Shown piece by piece: positions 5,864 through 13,227 of a DNA stretch of 37,326 bases. The position numbers were made by a program, and so were the translations under genes. The notes under the pieces were generated by a model that saw only the letters and a program-made list of their open reading frames with translations, did no database searches and was not told where the DNA came from. Source of the stretch: a virus; the IMG/VR virus record IMGVR_UViG_3300028892_000792, positions 1-37,326 of that record; one strand, given 5' to 3'. How positions within the stretch are numbered: the first letter of the stretch is position 1; each line of letters begins with the position of its first letter.

Positions 5864-6027
5864 TTGAAATGCGTTGGTACCAAGATGTACCTAATGCCAG
5901 TTTATATACTAAGGCACCACGACTTCAGTTTCGGTACAGAATTAACCTATCTGATGATACAGTTTGGTCTGATTGGAAGGAAGTTCCTTTCGTCAGTGAT
6001 TCTAACAGATATGAGGACCTCCCCTAA
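5860..6027 (+). CDS. 55-aa small protein in an overlapping chain
   Basis: The frame starts in the ATGA overlap at 5860 (MIEMRWYQDVPNASLYTKAP) and ends in TAATG, overlapping the next start. Both junctions argue for this frame over a longer competing one that begins at 5864. The product is aromatic and charged with a WSDWKEVPF segment. Function unknown. Confidence 0.7.
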   Translation: MIEMRWYQDVPNASLYTKAPRLQFRYRINLSDDTVWSDWKEVPFVSDSNRYEDLP

Positions 6028-6347
6028 TGCCCTTTTACCAACACAGCAAAACCCGAGAAAGAATCGAATGCTCACAAGAGGTGTTCGATTATCTAAAGGC
6101 AGGCGGCATAATCTCTGTCGCCAAAGTAGGCTCACGCGAGTGTGAGTTGTGGGGCTTCCCCAAAGAGTCCCACTTACCTGTCTTGGTTTACCAAGGCACA
6201 AACAACTTTGAACCTCTCTCCGAGGAAGATCAGATGTTAGAACCGGTTGTAGACTTATCAGAAGAGCCTTCTGCCTTTGCTCAACTCAAATCTGACAACA
6301 CCGATGATTGGGATGGTGTTGACTTCTGCTTAATGATTAAGGAGTAA
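6027..6347 (+). CDS. 106-aa protein of unknown function
   Basis: The product (MPFYQHSKTRERIECSQEVF...) begins with a segment resembling the short beta-hairpin openings of small zinc or SH3-like phage proteins, but no full motif is seen. The middle is mixed and the C-terminus is strongly acidic (SDNTDDWDGVDF). Its stop lies two bases before the large amidoligase start, consistent with cotranslation. Confidence 0.65.
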   Translation: MPFYQHSKTRERIECSQEVFDYLKAGGIISVAKVGSRECELWGFPKESHLPVLVYQGTNNFEPLSEEDQMLEPVVDLSEEPSAFAQLKSDNTDDWDGVDFCLMIKE

Positions 6348-6349
6348 TA

Positions 6350-7762
6350 ATGCCCACATCTTCACATCTTGTGAATCGACAAAGCTTAGTTGCAAACATT
6401 TTAGCAGCTTCCATTAGCTTATCCCCATCTGACAAAGTCCAGATAACAATAATAGTTACCGATCTTATTCCAGATGAAGATCAATGTCCCATTTCTCACA
6501 GTTGGTTTGCCGATAAAATTACTGTAATAAGTAGATTAACTTCTATATCAAGCAACGAAATTATAACAATGGTTTCAGAATTCATAGTTGTAGCATTCTG
6601 CAATAATTGTGGGGAGCCTGTTAATGCTCCTTTTGAAATGGCCTATGTAGAAGAACCTATTTGTTTGTCCTGTCGTGAGAGTTACTATATCTATAACGAG
6701 GATGAAGAAACCTATGTATCAAGGCATGATACTGAACATTACGAAAATAGTGAGACTCAGAGTGTCTACGCATATGATGCAAATCCCCTTAGATACTTAC
6801 CAAACTGCATTTTGTCTACTCGTGAAGAAAAACGCAATCTCAAAGACCAATACCATCCTGTTTTGCTGGGAGTTGAGATAGAGGTAGAACGTAAACCTAA
6901 CATAGACCCCGAAAGCACCTCAAAATTGGCAGAGTATGTTAAGACTTGGTGTATTCTGAAGGGTGATGGTACTCTTAGTAACGGTTTCGAGATAGTGTCT
7001 GCTCCCGCTAGTTTTGAGTGGCATAAGTATGGTTATGGGGCTGGCAAGAAGGGGGCAGTTGGCCCTTGGAAAGAGCTGCTTAACAACCCGCTCATTCGTG
7101 ACAATTTTACATCGTGGAATACTGGTACTTGTGGTGTTCATGTCCATGTCAGTCGGGCGGCAATTACTCCACTTCAAACCGGTAAGATTATGGTGTTTCT
7201 CAACGCTGTCGAGAACTTTGAGGTAATTGCAGCTATTTCTGGGCGCGGTGATACAGAATATGCTCGGCATCAGGCTAATTCCAACATATTTGAACCTATT
7301 CGTACTGGTAGGACACGGAGTGATCGCTATGTCTGGTTCAATCTTACCAACAAAGCCACGGTAGAGTTTAGAATGTTTCGGGGCAATACCAAATATGAAG
7401 GGTTCATGCGTTACCTGGAGTTTGTTCAGGCCACAGTAGAGTTCACTAGAGATGCAAGTATCCGCCATCTTCACATCAAGAACTTCTGTAAGTGGCTCAA
7501 AAAGGCTGAAAACCATTCCCGCTTCAACATTCTGTATGCCTTTATGTATAGAAAATGGAGTGCTTACTTTGACACTATTGATGTTCGTAAGTCTATGTTG
7601 AAGAAATCTAAGCCTGCCAGAATTGATGACGGGTATATATTGGTTGTCAAACCCTATAAAGCCAAACCAAAGCCCAGAGTTTCTCGTAGTGCTAGACACA
7701 TCATTAGATATTGGCCTGAGCAAGTCAATCTCTACACTGTTCAATCTAAAATCCCCCTGTAG
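6350..7762 (+). CDS. amidoligase with an N-terminal zinc-ribbon-like segment
   Basis: The 470-residue protein has two parts. Residues about 80-108 carry a CNNC...CLSC ribbon. From about residue 170 the amidoligase domain runs: LLGVEIEVE (acidic ATP/metal strand), GDGTL, FEIVSAP, CGVHVHVS and VEFRMFRG. These are the hallmarks of the COOH-NH2 ligases described in phages such as phiEco32, which couple a carboxylate and an amine using ATP. A C-terminal region of about 100 residues ends basic (KPKPRVSRSARH). It is longer than the amidoligase at 3845 and not closely similar to it, so the two may act on different substrates in one pathway. The amidotransferase follows 22 bases later. Confidence 0.8.
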   Translation: MPTSSHLVNRQSLVANILAASISLSPSDKVQITIIVTDLIPDEDQCPISHSWFADKITVISRLTSISSNEIITMVSEFIVVAFCNNCGEPVNAPFEMAYVEEPICLSCRESYYIYNEDEETYVSRHDTEHYENSETQSVYAYDANPLRYLPNCILSTREEKRNLKDQYHPVLLGVEIEVERKPNIDPESTSKLAEYVKTWCILKGDGTLSNGFEIVSAPASFEWHKYGYGAGKKGAVGPWKELLNNPLIRDNFTSWNTGTCGVHVHVSRAAITPLQTGKIMVFLNAVENFEVIAAISGRGDTEYARHQANSNIFEPIRTGRTRSDRYVWFNLTNKATVEFRMFRGNTKYEGFMRYLEFVQATVEFTRDASIRHLHIKNFCKWLKKAENHSRFNILYAFMYRKWSAYFDTIDVRKSMLKKSKPARIDDGYILVVKPYKAKPKPRVSRSARHIIRYWPEQVNLYTVQSKIPL

Positions 7763-7783
7763 TAGTTGTGAAGGAGAAATATT

Positions 7784-8872
7784 ATCTGCCTAATCATTGT
7801 TGATTCAGAGTCAAAAGGCGTGGAAGAAGATTTAATTCATGCTGCATACGAAAACAATCCCGATGGGTTTGGTGTAATGATGCCAGTTGGTAGGGGAAAG
7901 ATTCATGTCCATAAGATACTTCCCAAAAAGTGGGAAGACTGTTGGAATACTTATCAGAAGTATGTTGGAAAACCTATTGCACTACACTTCCGTCTAAATA
8001 CCCAAGGAGACACTGACAAAGCTAATTGTCATCCCTTCAAGGTGCTAAGTAAAAAGCAGCATGGCAGAGATTGTTGGCTTATGCACAATGGACCTTACAT
8101 CACCTCCCCTTCTATCGATGTAACCAAATCCGACACATGGCACTTTGTGGAATACATTCTAAAGCCTATTCTAGTCCGCAATCCTGATTTGTTGGAAGAT
8201 ACAGTTCTCCTCAATATCCTTGAAAACCTTGCCATTCAAGACCGTCTAACTATTCTTGATGGAAAGAAAGAGACCTTCCTTAACACTAACTTTGATGATA
8301 AGGATGTGTTTGATGGATTGGCTCTTTCCAACACTTATAGCCTTCACAGAGGTACAGGCCTGGAGTATGATCCTGCAACGGGAGTCAGTTCCTTTCGCAA
8401 CAAAAACTCTTACACCTCTTCAAATTATGTATATGGTTTCGAAAGAGCTAATAACTACTATGATCAGTATGATACCTATGCAGATTGTGCGGGTCCACTC
8501 AGTAAAGAAGAAGTACCTGTCATTATGGATGTCTTTGAAAGCATCCTTAAAGCTATGAATGAGGGTTCCTTTAAGAATGATAACCCCGTCAGACTAGAGA
8601 TAGAAAGCTACATTAATCTAGATAATGAAGCTATTGATCTCACTTTTGAAGACATTGATGAGACTGGTCAAGCATTTAAGGATGCCAAAATGTGGGAAGA
8701 AGATAAGAATAATCCTGACTTCGTAATGGGTAGTGTACCTACAAACGATAAATTAGATGTGTCCAAACTTGACGGTCTCGATAAAATAAAGGAAATGTCA
8801 GAATCTGAATTGTATGACTGGGTTACTCAGTCCCCTGAAGAGGCTTGTAATGTTTTAACGGAGATTTTATAA
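7784..8872 (+). CDS. class II (Ntn) glutamine amidotransferase with a non-ATG start
   Basis: The domain hallmarks are present: NNPDGFGVMM, ALHFRLNTQGDTD, NCHPF and MHNGP, which shape the glutamine pocket. Class II enzymes need Cys as the first residue after Met removal. The frame provides TGC at 7787, preceded by ATT ATC with AAGGAG at 7771-7776; an in-frame TGA at 7769 closes it upstream. No ATG, GTG or TTG exists before the Cys, so initiation at ATC (7784), giving Met-Cys-Leu-Ile-Ile, is the best reading. A GTG at 7820 would remove the nucleophile. The enzyme would release ammonia from glutamine for the ligases beside it. The C-terminal 200 residues are acidic and unassigned. Confidence 0.8.
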   Translation: MCLIIVDSESKGVEEDLIHAAYENNPDGFGVMMPVGRGKIHVHKILPKKWEDCWNTYQKYVGKPIALHFRLNTQGDTDKANCHPFKVLSKKQHGRDCWLMHNGPYITSPSIDVTKSDTWHFVEYILKPILVRNPDLLEDTVLLNILENLAIQDRLTILDGKKETFLNTNFDDKDVFDGLALSNTYSLHRGTGLEYDPATGVSSFRNKNSYTSSNYVYGFERANNYYDQYDTYADCAGPLSKEEVPVIMDVFESILKAMNEGSFKNDNPVRLEIESYINLDNEAIDLTFEDIDETGQAFKDAKMWEEDKNNPDFVMGSVPTNDKLDVSKLDGLDKIKEMSESELYDWVTQSPEEACNVLTEIL

Positions 8873-9222
8873 TGGCTTCAATCGAAGAACAAACTGACTT
8901 CCTCTTACAATTAGACCTTTTCTTGAAGAGCATTGATGACTTCAAAACCCTTCCAGAAATAATTGCAAAAATAAGAATTAAAACCCATATTGCTAAAATT
9001 AATGGTAACCAAGACTATGAAGATGAGGTACTGTTTGCTACTGTACCAAATAAAGATTTTCCAAGCCCTTGGACCAAAATGCATAATATAAAAGAAGAAA
9101 CTTGGTCAGTTGTTAGTAATACCAGCGAAGGCGCTTTGGATGTCGGATCAGGCTTTTCAAAGTTTGTAGCTGCCTTTCTTTGTTCCCGAGCAAATCACCA
9201 AAATTGGAGAATCTCTAAATGA
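8872..9222 (+). CDS. 116-aa protein in the amidoligase block
   Basis: The start overlaps the amidotransferase stop (TAATG). The product has a helical N-terminus (IEEQTDFLLQLDLFLKSIDD) and a mixed remainder, with a Gly-Ser rich turn (EGALDVGSGFSKF). It overlaps the next start by four bases (ATGA). Not recognised; the position suggests a pathway partner. Confidence 0.65.
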   Translation: MASIEEQTDFLLQLDLFLKSIDDFKTLPEIIAKIRIKTHIAKINGNQDYEDEVLFATVPNKDFPSPWTKMHNIKEETWSVVSNTSEGALDVGSGFSKFVAAFLCSRANHQNWRISK

Positions 9223-9749
9223 AATTAGTTGTCACTAATGATCTTAACTACTTTGAAATCAATGCAGACGGTTTTATGATAGCTCTTGATGTACAGCGTC
9301 CCCTTATGTTAGAAGATGTAACCTTTCGATACAATTTTAGCACTATCTTAAGCAATCCTCTTATCATTGAAGGGATACCTTCTTCACAGTTCACAGCCCT
9401 TTCTGCCCTGACATGTTGGGATAGTATGATGGGAGAGTCAATCAATGGTAATATGGAAACATTCCATGCTGCAGGTTGGCGCAAGTTAAAATGCCATACT
9501 TTCGCAACTACATGGATTTGGATTGCTGATCCTGTCTCTGAATATGATGGAAGGGAAATACATAGGGATGATGGAAACACTTCATTTTCTGTTAAGCCCC
9601 AAAATCACACTGTTTTGAGTGCAGATGCTCTTATGTTAAGTGGCGCTAATAATGGCACCACTCTTTTACATAATAATATTGGACTACAATTTGTGAAAAA
9701 CCCTGTAGTAGCCAATGGTTGTGCCTATCAAGACCTCTTAACTACCTAA
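9219..9749 (+). CDS. 176-aa protein in the amidoligase block
   Basis: It begins in an ATGA overlap. The product (MKLVVTNDLNYFEINADGFM...) appears beta-rich with a central WRKLKCHTFATTWIWIADPV segment and scattered His and Asp residues (REIHRDD, QNHTVL). A cupin- or jelly-roll-like fold is possible but no metal motif is clear. It is the last gene before the symmetric repeat region. Function unknown. Confidence 0.65.
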   Translation: MKLVVTNDLNYFEINADGFMIALDVQRPLMLEDVTFRYNFSTILSNPLIIEGIPSSQFTALSALTCWDSMMGESINGNMETFHAAGWRKLKCHTFATTWIWIADPVSEYDGREIHRDDGNTSFSVKPQNHTVLSADALMLSGANNGTTLLHNNIGLQFVKNPVVANGCAYQDLLTT

Positions 9750-9752
9750 AGC

Positions 9753-9948
9753 ATTTCCGAATGAACCCCGAATAAACCCCGAATGACCCGAATCAACGAA
9801 ATATGACCCTCCTACCCCTCCTTTAATTAATATAATAAACTACATAATAATAATGTAATATATATATATTTATATAGAGGGGGTTGGGAGGGGCCAAAGT
9901 CGCTCATTCGGCCCATTCGGGGTTCATTCGGGGGTTATTCGGAAATCC
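9753..9948. repeat. mirror-symmetric CCGAAT repeat array with AT-rich core; candidate origin
   Basis: Four CCGAAT units start at 9757, 9768, 9779 and 9788 (spacing 11, 11, 9). Four inverted copies (ATTCGG) start at 9906, 9915, 9926 and 9937 (spacing 9, 11, 11). The two arms also share complementary CCCTCCTACCCCTCC and GGGGGTTGGGAGGGG inner parts, so about 70 bases on each side form an imperfect inverted repeat. The core, about 9822-9878, is almost pure A and T. Iterons one helical turn apart next to an AT-rich stretch are typical of replication origins. A transcriptional regulatory site or a cruciform is also possible. Confidence 0.6.
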
Positions 9949-9966
9949 CCCTACTAGGAGAAGTAA

Positions 9967-10818
9967 ATGAGAAAACGATTGTGGTGCGCCCGCCCTTCGG
10001 TTACAGCAGATAACCTTGCCAGAACGATGGGATTACTGAAACTGTCTCGGACTATATGTTCATTCCATCCGAGACGAGAGGATAAAATATTGAATTGGGG
10101 TTCTTCTAGTGTTCCCAGAACTACAATTGGAGCTTTTATAACTCATCCCTTAACCTGGATAAATAAGCCTGGAAATGTCTACAATGCTGTAAACAAGATA
10201 GAAACCTTTCGGATACTGAAAGAAGCAGAAATCCGCACCCCCGCCTGGACTACTGATGAGAATGAGGCTTTAGTTTGGTTACTGGATGAGGAAAGGTCAG
10301 TAGTCTGTAGATCCATTGTCAATGGTCACAGAGCAGAGGGTCTAGACATTATTAATCCAGGTGACTATGACGAAGGAGAAGGCCTTCCATACCTACCACC
10401 CTGCCCCCTTTACACCAAGTATATCAAGAAAGAGCATGAGTATCGCTTACACGTTATGCGTGTGCCCTCTAATTACAGTATATATTGGATGGATGAAGAC
10501 CTTTATACAGTCATATATACCCAAAAGAAGCTCCGCCGCCGCGCCACCCCTGACAGTGAGGTAAATTGGCAGGTCAGAAACCATGCCAATGGGTTCATCT
10601 ATGCTATGGTTGATCCTCTCTTAATGAGTCGGGATAATGGTGCCCCTAAGATGGCCTGTGATGCAGTCAAAGCCCTCGGACTTGACTTTGGTGCGGTGGA
10701 TATGGTACAAACACACTCAGGTAAATTCTTTGTACTGGAAATTAATAGTGCCCCAATGTTGGTGAACCGCTCCCTTGACATTTACGTTGACAATTTTAGG
10801 AGATTCTATGCCCTTTAA
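9967..10818 (+). CDS. ATP-grasp ligase (RimK/YheCD-like)
   Basis: The C-terminal half carries the ATP-grasp signature: YTKYIKKEHEYRLHVMR (the KxHE...R strand that binds nucleotide) and LDFGAVDMVQTHSGKFFVLE followed by INSAPML, whose acidic and Asn residues hold magnesium. Members form amide or peptide bonds through acyl phosphates. The N-terminal part has the Asn-Lys region (WINKPGNVYNAVNKIETFRI) usual before the grasp domain. AGGAG lies seven bases before the ATG. With two amidoligases and a glutaminase upstream, it fits a peptide- or amide-building pathway. The specific substrate cannot be read from the sequence. Confidence 0.8.
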   Translation: MRKRLWCARPSVTADNLARTMGLLKLSRTICSFHPRREDKILNWGSSSVPRTTIGAFITHPLTWINKPGNVYNAVNKIETFRILKEAEIRTPAWTTDENEALVWLLDEERSVVCRSIVNGHRAEGLDIINPGDYDEGEGLPYLPPCPLYTKYIKKEHEYRLHVMRVPSNYSIYWMDEDLYTVIYTQKKLRRRATPDSEVNWQVRNHANGFIYAMVDPLLMSRDNGAPKMACDAVKALGLDFGAVDMVQTHSGKFFVLEINSAPMLVNRSLDIYVDNFRRFYAL

Positions 10819-11149
10819 TCCCAATACATATCGGCTAAACCTATCTTCACACTACAAAGACGCTCTTGACCGAGCCATAGACAACGATGCTGGGGTGTTT
10901 ATTCCGTGTGGGTCCAAGGAAGATGCCATGTATTTACGCATGAACTTGGGTAAATATCGGAAGGCACATGAAATTCAACATTTGACGGCAAAGATGTCTG
11001 CTGACATCACCTATAAATATGCCTATATCTCTATGGATTGCATTCTCCGAGAGTCAATCTGGGGAATTAAATGTCATGTGGTGACAGGAACCGATCCCCA
11101 TAAAAAACTTACATTAATTGATCCACAAACAGGAAAGAGCCTTGATTGA
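10808..11149 (+). CDS. 113-aa protein of unknown function
   Basis: The ATG at 10808 (MPFNPNTYRLNLSSHYKDAL) follows TTAGGAGA and overlaps the ATP-grasp stop. An in-frame ATG at 10775 has no ribosome site. The product combines helices (YKDALDRAIDND) with a short beta pattern (GVFIPCGSKEDA) reminiscent of small nucleotide- or DNA-binding phage proteins. Not recognised. Confidence 0.65.
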   Translation: MPFNPNTYRLNLSSHYKDALDRAIDNDAGVFIPCGSKEDAMYLRMNLGKYRKAHEIQHLTAKMSADITYKYAYISMDCILRESIWGIKCHVVTGTDPHKKLTLIDPQTGKSLD

Positions 11150-11678
11150 CTTAAAAAAGAGTAACATTCTTACTAACGCCAAGGTTGCACAACTCAAACT
11201 TTTACCGTCTACTACCATACAAGCCCCTGATCAAATTTCAACAAGGCGTTTAATGAAGTTGGCTACAGAATTTGGAGCTGCCTATTATTGGTCTAGACGC
11301 CCTTACCAAGCTGTAGAGGAAGTGCGAAGTCACAATTATAATCTTGGAAACTATAGTAAAGGTAAGAATTTTTGGTCCTTTCGTATTGGTCGCCGGATTG
11401 TATTAGTGGATACACAGCAAGTCAAACTTCCAAAATCAAAGGTGAGTTTAAGAGGTCCAGCCTATCCAAATGAAGGTCCACCCGCTCACTTTAATGGTGA
11501 AGCCATAGGACATAGAGATAGTTCCTCTATAAGGGAACGTCCTTTTAATGTCAGGCGATTGAGTGATGGAGAAATAGTGTATGAGGATGATGGTGTAGAG
11601 TTTACATCAGACTTTCTCTCTGCTATTACTAGAGGCCATACAACAGATTATCCACACCGTGGAGAAGAAGAAGAGTGA
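11142..11678 (+). CDS. 178-aa protein of unknown function, TTG start
   Basis: TTG at 11142 has AGGAAAG a few bases upstream and overlaps the previous stop (TTGATTGA); another TTG at 11118 has none. The product is basic in its N-terminal half (ATEFGAAYYWSRRPYQAVEE, KGKNFWSFRIGRRIVLVDTQ) and acidic at the end (HRGEEEE). The RIGRRIVLVD segment looks like a beta strand pair. No known family is seen. Confidence 0.6.
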   Translation: MIDLKKSNILTNAKVAQLKLLPSTTIQAPDQISTRRLMKLATEFGAAYYWSRRPYQAVEEVRSHNYNLGNYSKGKNFWSFRIGRRIVLVDTQQVKLPKSKVSLRGPAYPNEGPPAHFNGEAIGHRDSSSIRERPFNVRRLSDGEIVYEDDGVEFTSDFLSAITRGHTTDYPHRGEEEE

Positions 11679-11884
11679 AGTATCTAAATTATGTCGTCTT
11701 TACATTTGCCCTTCTATTTATTCCCATCATGTGTACCACCAACCTAATAGTATCTGAAAGAGAGACCCCAAATGAGCAGAGGTTTGTTAGTAACACACCG
11801 CAGAATTACCAAGGATTGGAGTCAGTCTCCTATAGAGAGGTATCACAACCCGAATGGAGGGCCTCGATACATTGGAGTATCTAA
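11675..11884 (+). CDS. 69-aa secreted or lipoprotein-like protein
   Basis: GTG at 11675 overlaps the previous stop (GTGA). The N-terminus is a signal-like hydrophobic stretch, LNYVVFTFALLFIPIMC, ending in a Cys that could be a weak lipobox. A polar remainder follows. The last 113 bases overlap the next gene in another frame. Such nesting is seen in spanin pairs, but the overlapping partner has no membrane segment, so a lysis role is only a suggestion. Confidence 0.5.
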   Translation: MKYLNYVVFTFALLFIPIMCTTNLIVSERETPNEQRFVSNTPQNYQGLESVSYREVSQPEWRASIHWSI

Positions 11885-12017
11885 GGAGACAGTTACTAGA
11901 GTTCTAGAAGGTATAACCCGTAGGGATGTAAAGGCCCATCTAAAATGGCTTAAAACTCGGTGGAAGGGTATTAAGTGTCCCACTCCCACCCAAATAGAGA
12001 CTATGAGATATGAATGA
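11772..12017 (+). CDS. 81-aa basic protein, possible DNA-binding
   Basis: The product starts MSRGLLVTHRRITKDWSQSP and holds NPNGGPRYIGVSKETVTRVLEGITRRDVKAHLKWLKTRW in pieces that suggest helix-turn-helix-like or HNH-related AP2-type contacts (GVSKETVTRVLEG). It ends in an overlap with the next ATG (GAATGATG), which supports the frame. Basic charge fits nucleic-acid binding. No catalytic motif is visible. Confidence 0.6.
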   Translation: MSRGLLVTHRRITKDWSQSPIERYHNPNGGPRYIGVSKETVTRVLEGITRRDVKAHLKWLKTRWKGIKCPTPTQIETMRYE

Positions 12018-12244
12018 TGGATGACCTCAAAGAGCTATTGGAACAAATCGCCCATACTGATTTGAGGACAGGCGGGCTACCGGCCCATACATTTGATACA
12101 TCTAAGGAAGCCGCCGAAGCCCTAACGTCTAAGGACGCGGAGATAGCCGCCCTTAAGAAAGAGCTTATGGTAGCTGATAAGTATCGGTTAGGTTCTGATG
12201 AATGGGACAAGAAGTGGCGGGATCAAGAGGCAAATGGTAACTAA
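12014..12244 (+). CDS. 76-aa coiled-coil-like protein
   Basis: The start overlaps the previous stop. The product is helical and charged (MMDDLKELLEQIAHTD ... SKDAEIAALKKELMVADKYR) with heptad-like Leu/Ile spacing. It is probably a small coiled-coil protein. Function unknown. Confidence 0.65.
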   Translation: MMDDLKELLEQIAHTDLRTGGLPAHTFDTSKEAAEALTSKDAEIAALKKELMVADKYRLGSDEWDKKWRDQEANGN

Positions 12245-12497
12245 GAAATTCACCCTTGACGACAAGTCCTTAGAGGCGTATAATAGTGAGAAGAAGTTCA
12301 TGGAGGGCCTCAACGACCTCATTGAAACACACAAGGAGACACTGGACAAATCTCGGATGGCAGTAACCCTGTTAGACGTTGCACACGATATACTGCTTAC
12401 CGAGAAGGGTCCTTATCAATCCCTTATCATAGCAACAGGCATCCTCCACGGTTTCAGCCAGCGAGGATTGTTCTTTGACCCGGAGAAACTACACTGA
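12234..12497 (+). CDS. 87-aa helical protein
   Basis: ATG at 12234 (MVTKKFTLDDKSLEAYNSEK) has AGAGG directly upstream and overlaps the previous stop region by 11 bases. The body is helical (FMEGLNDLIETHKETLDKSR, MAVTLLDVAHDILL). The stop overlaps the next start as TGATG. Not recognised. Confidence 0.65.
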   Translation: MVTKKFTLDDKSLEAYNSEKKFMEGLNDLIETHKETLDKSRMAVTLLDVAHDILLTEKGPYQSLIIATGILHGFSQRGLFFDPEKLH

Positions 12498-12655
12498 TGA
12501 ACTATATGCAGACTGTAAATCATCCCAACTACCAACAAGCCAATCTACAGGTACGCAGCGCCGTCCGGCTGTTACAGGCCCTTGGCATGACACAAGACGA
12601 GGCCCGCCAACTTGTACGTGATTGGACCTCAGGAGCAGGAGACGGAGCAGCATGA
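12497..12655 (+). CDS. 52-aa small protein in an overlapping chain
   Basis: It starts in TGATG at 12497 and ends in ATGA at 12652-12655, so both ends are coupled. The product (MNYMQTVNHPNYQQANLQVR, then SAVRLLQALGMTQDEARQL) contains a helical segment like a small helix-turn-helix or UBA-type helix pair. Function unknown. Confidence 0.7.
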   Translation: MNYMQTVNHPNYQQANLQVRSAVRLLQALGMTQDEARQLVRDWTSGAGDGAA

Positions 12656-12900
12656 CAAAGAAAGCAGATAAACTGAACCCCGCCGATTTGGTGGAGGTAA
12701 CAGGACTGTTCGACCGTGATCTGGAGGAGTTGGCAGATGATAAGCCAGCCCTGGAGAAGATCATAACGCACCTACGGAAGCAGCGTGAGAATGTAGCTGC
12801 TGCTGAACAAGCGGGTAAAAGAATCACAAAGAAGGTAGCGACTGGTAAGGCCAGCAAGCCCTTCTCACTTGATAGCCCACTCTCTTTATTAGGACAATAA
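12652..12900 (+). CDS. 82-aa basic helical protein
   Basis: It starts in an ATGA overlap (MTKKADKLNPADLVEVTGLF). Acidic and basic helices alternate (DRDLEELADDKPALEKIITH), followed by a Lys-rich region (GKRITKKVATGKASKPFSLD). It may bind nucleic acid. Not recognised. Confidence 0.65.
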   Translation: MTKKADKLNPADLVEVTGLFDRDLEELADDKPALEKIITHLRKQRENVAAAEQAGKRITKKVATGKASKPFSLDSPLSLLGQ

Positions 12901-12901
12901 T

Positions 12902-13180
12902 ATGATTACTACTGGATTTATCACCGTTGCCACTGTTGCGTGGCTCTTACAAGTCTTACTCTTTCCCTTGAATCCTATGGACAATGGCATGGTTGCAACT
13001 GTTGCGCAACGCTTTGATACAAAGAAAGAGTGTCTTCAGGCAGCTCCCTCTATAATTCCTCAGATAATTAATGACTATATGAAGTCTAAATTTGAGCGGC
13101 CTAAAGAAGTCAAATTTATCTGTGTCTTGGAAAATGCTATGCTCCCCGGCACGGAAGAAACGCGCCCGGACCCCATATGA
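12902..13180 (+). CDS. 92-aa membrane or secreted protein
   Basis: The N-terminus, GFITVATVAWLLQVLLFPLN, is a signal peptide or membrane anchor. A soluble part with two Cys (KKECLQAAPS and KFICVLENAM) follows and could form a disulfide outside the cytoplasm. The stop overlaps the next tiny frame as ATGA. The envelope function is unknown. Confidence 0.65.
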   Translation: MITTGFITVATVAWLLQVLLFPLNPMDNGMVATVAQRFDTKKECLQAAPSIIPQIINDYMKSKFERPKEVKFICVLENAMLPGTEETRPDPI

Positions 13181-13227
13181 TTAGTTTTTGGGACTGGTTC
13201 TTCTGGCCCTTGCATTGGCTGTTCTGA
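13177..13227 (+). CDS. possible 16-aa aromatic peptide bridging two genes
   Basis: The frame MISFWDWFFWPLHWLF starts in an ATGA overlap with the previous gene and ends in a TGATG overlap with the next. Half of its residues are Trp or Phe. It may be a membrane-active micropeptide or simply a translational-coupling leader for the hydroxylase. Chance cannot be excluded at this length. Confidence 0.4.
   Translation: MISFWDWFFWPLHWLF

Noticed and set aside
5864-6145. Plus-strand frame of 93 codons
   Set aside because: The competing frames at 5860-6027 and 6027-6347 fit the overlapping start-stop pattern of the block; the longer frame does not.
6920-7744. Minus-strand frame of 274 codons
   Set aside because: It lies exactly antisense to the amidoligase, which has clear family motifs; the antisense product has none and no upstream signals.
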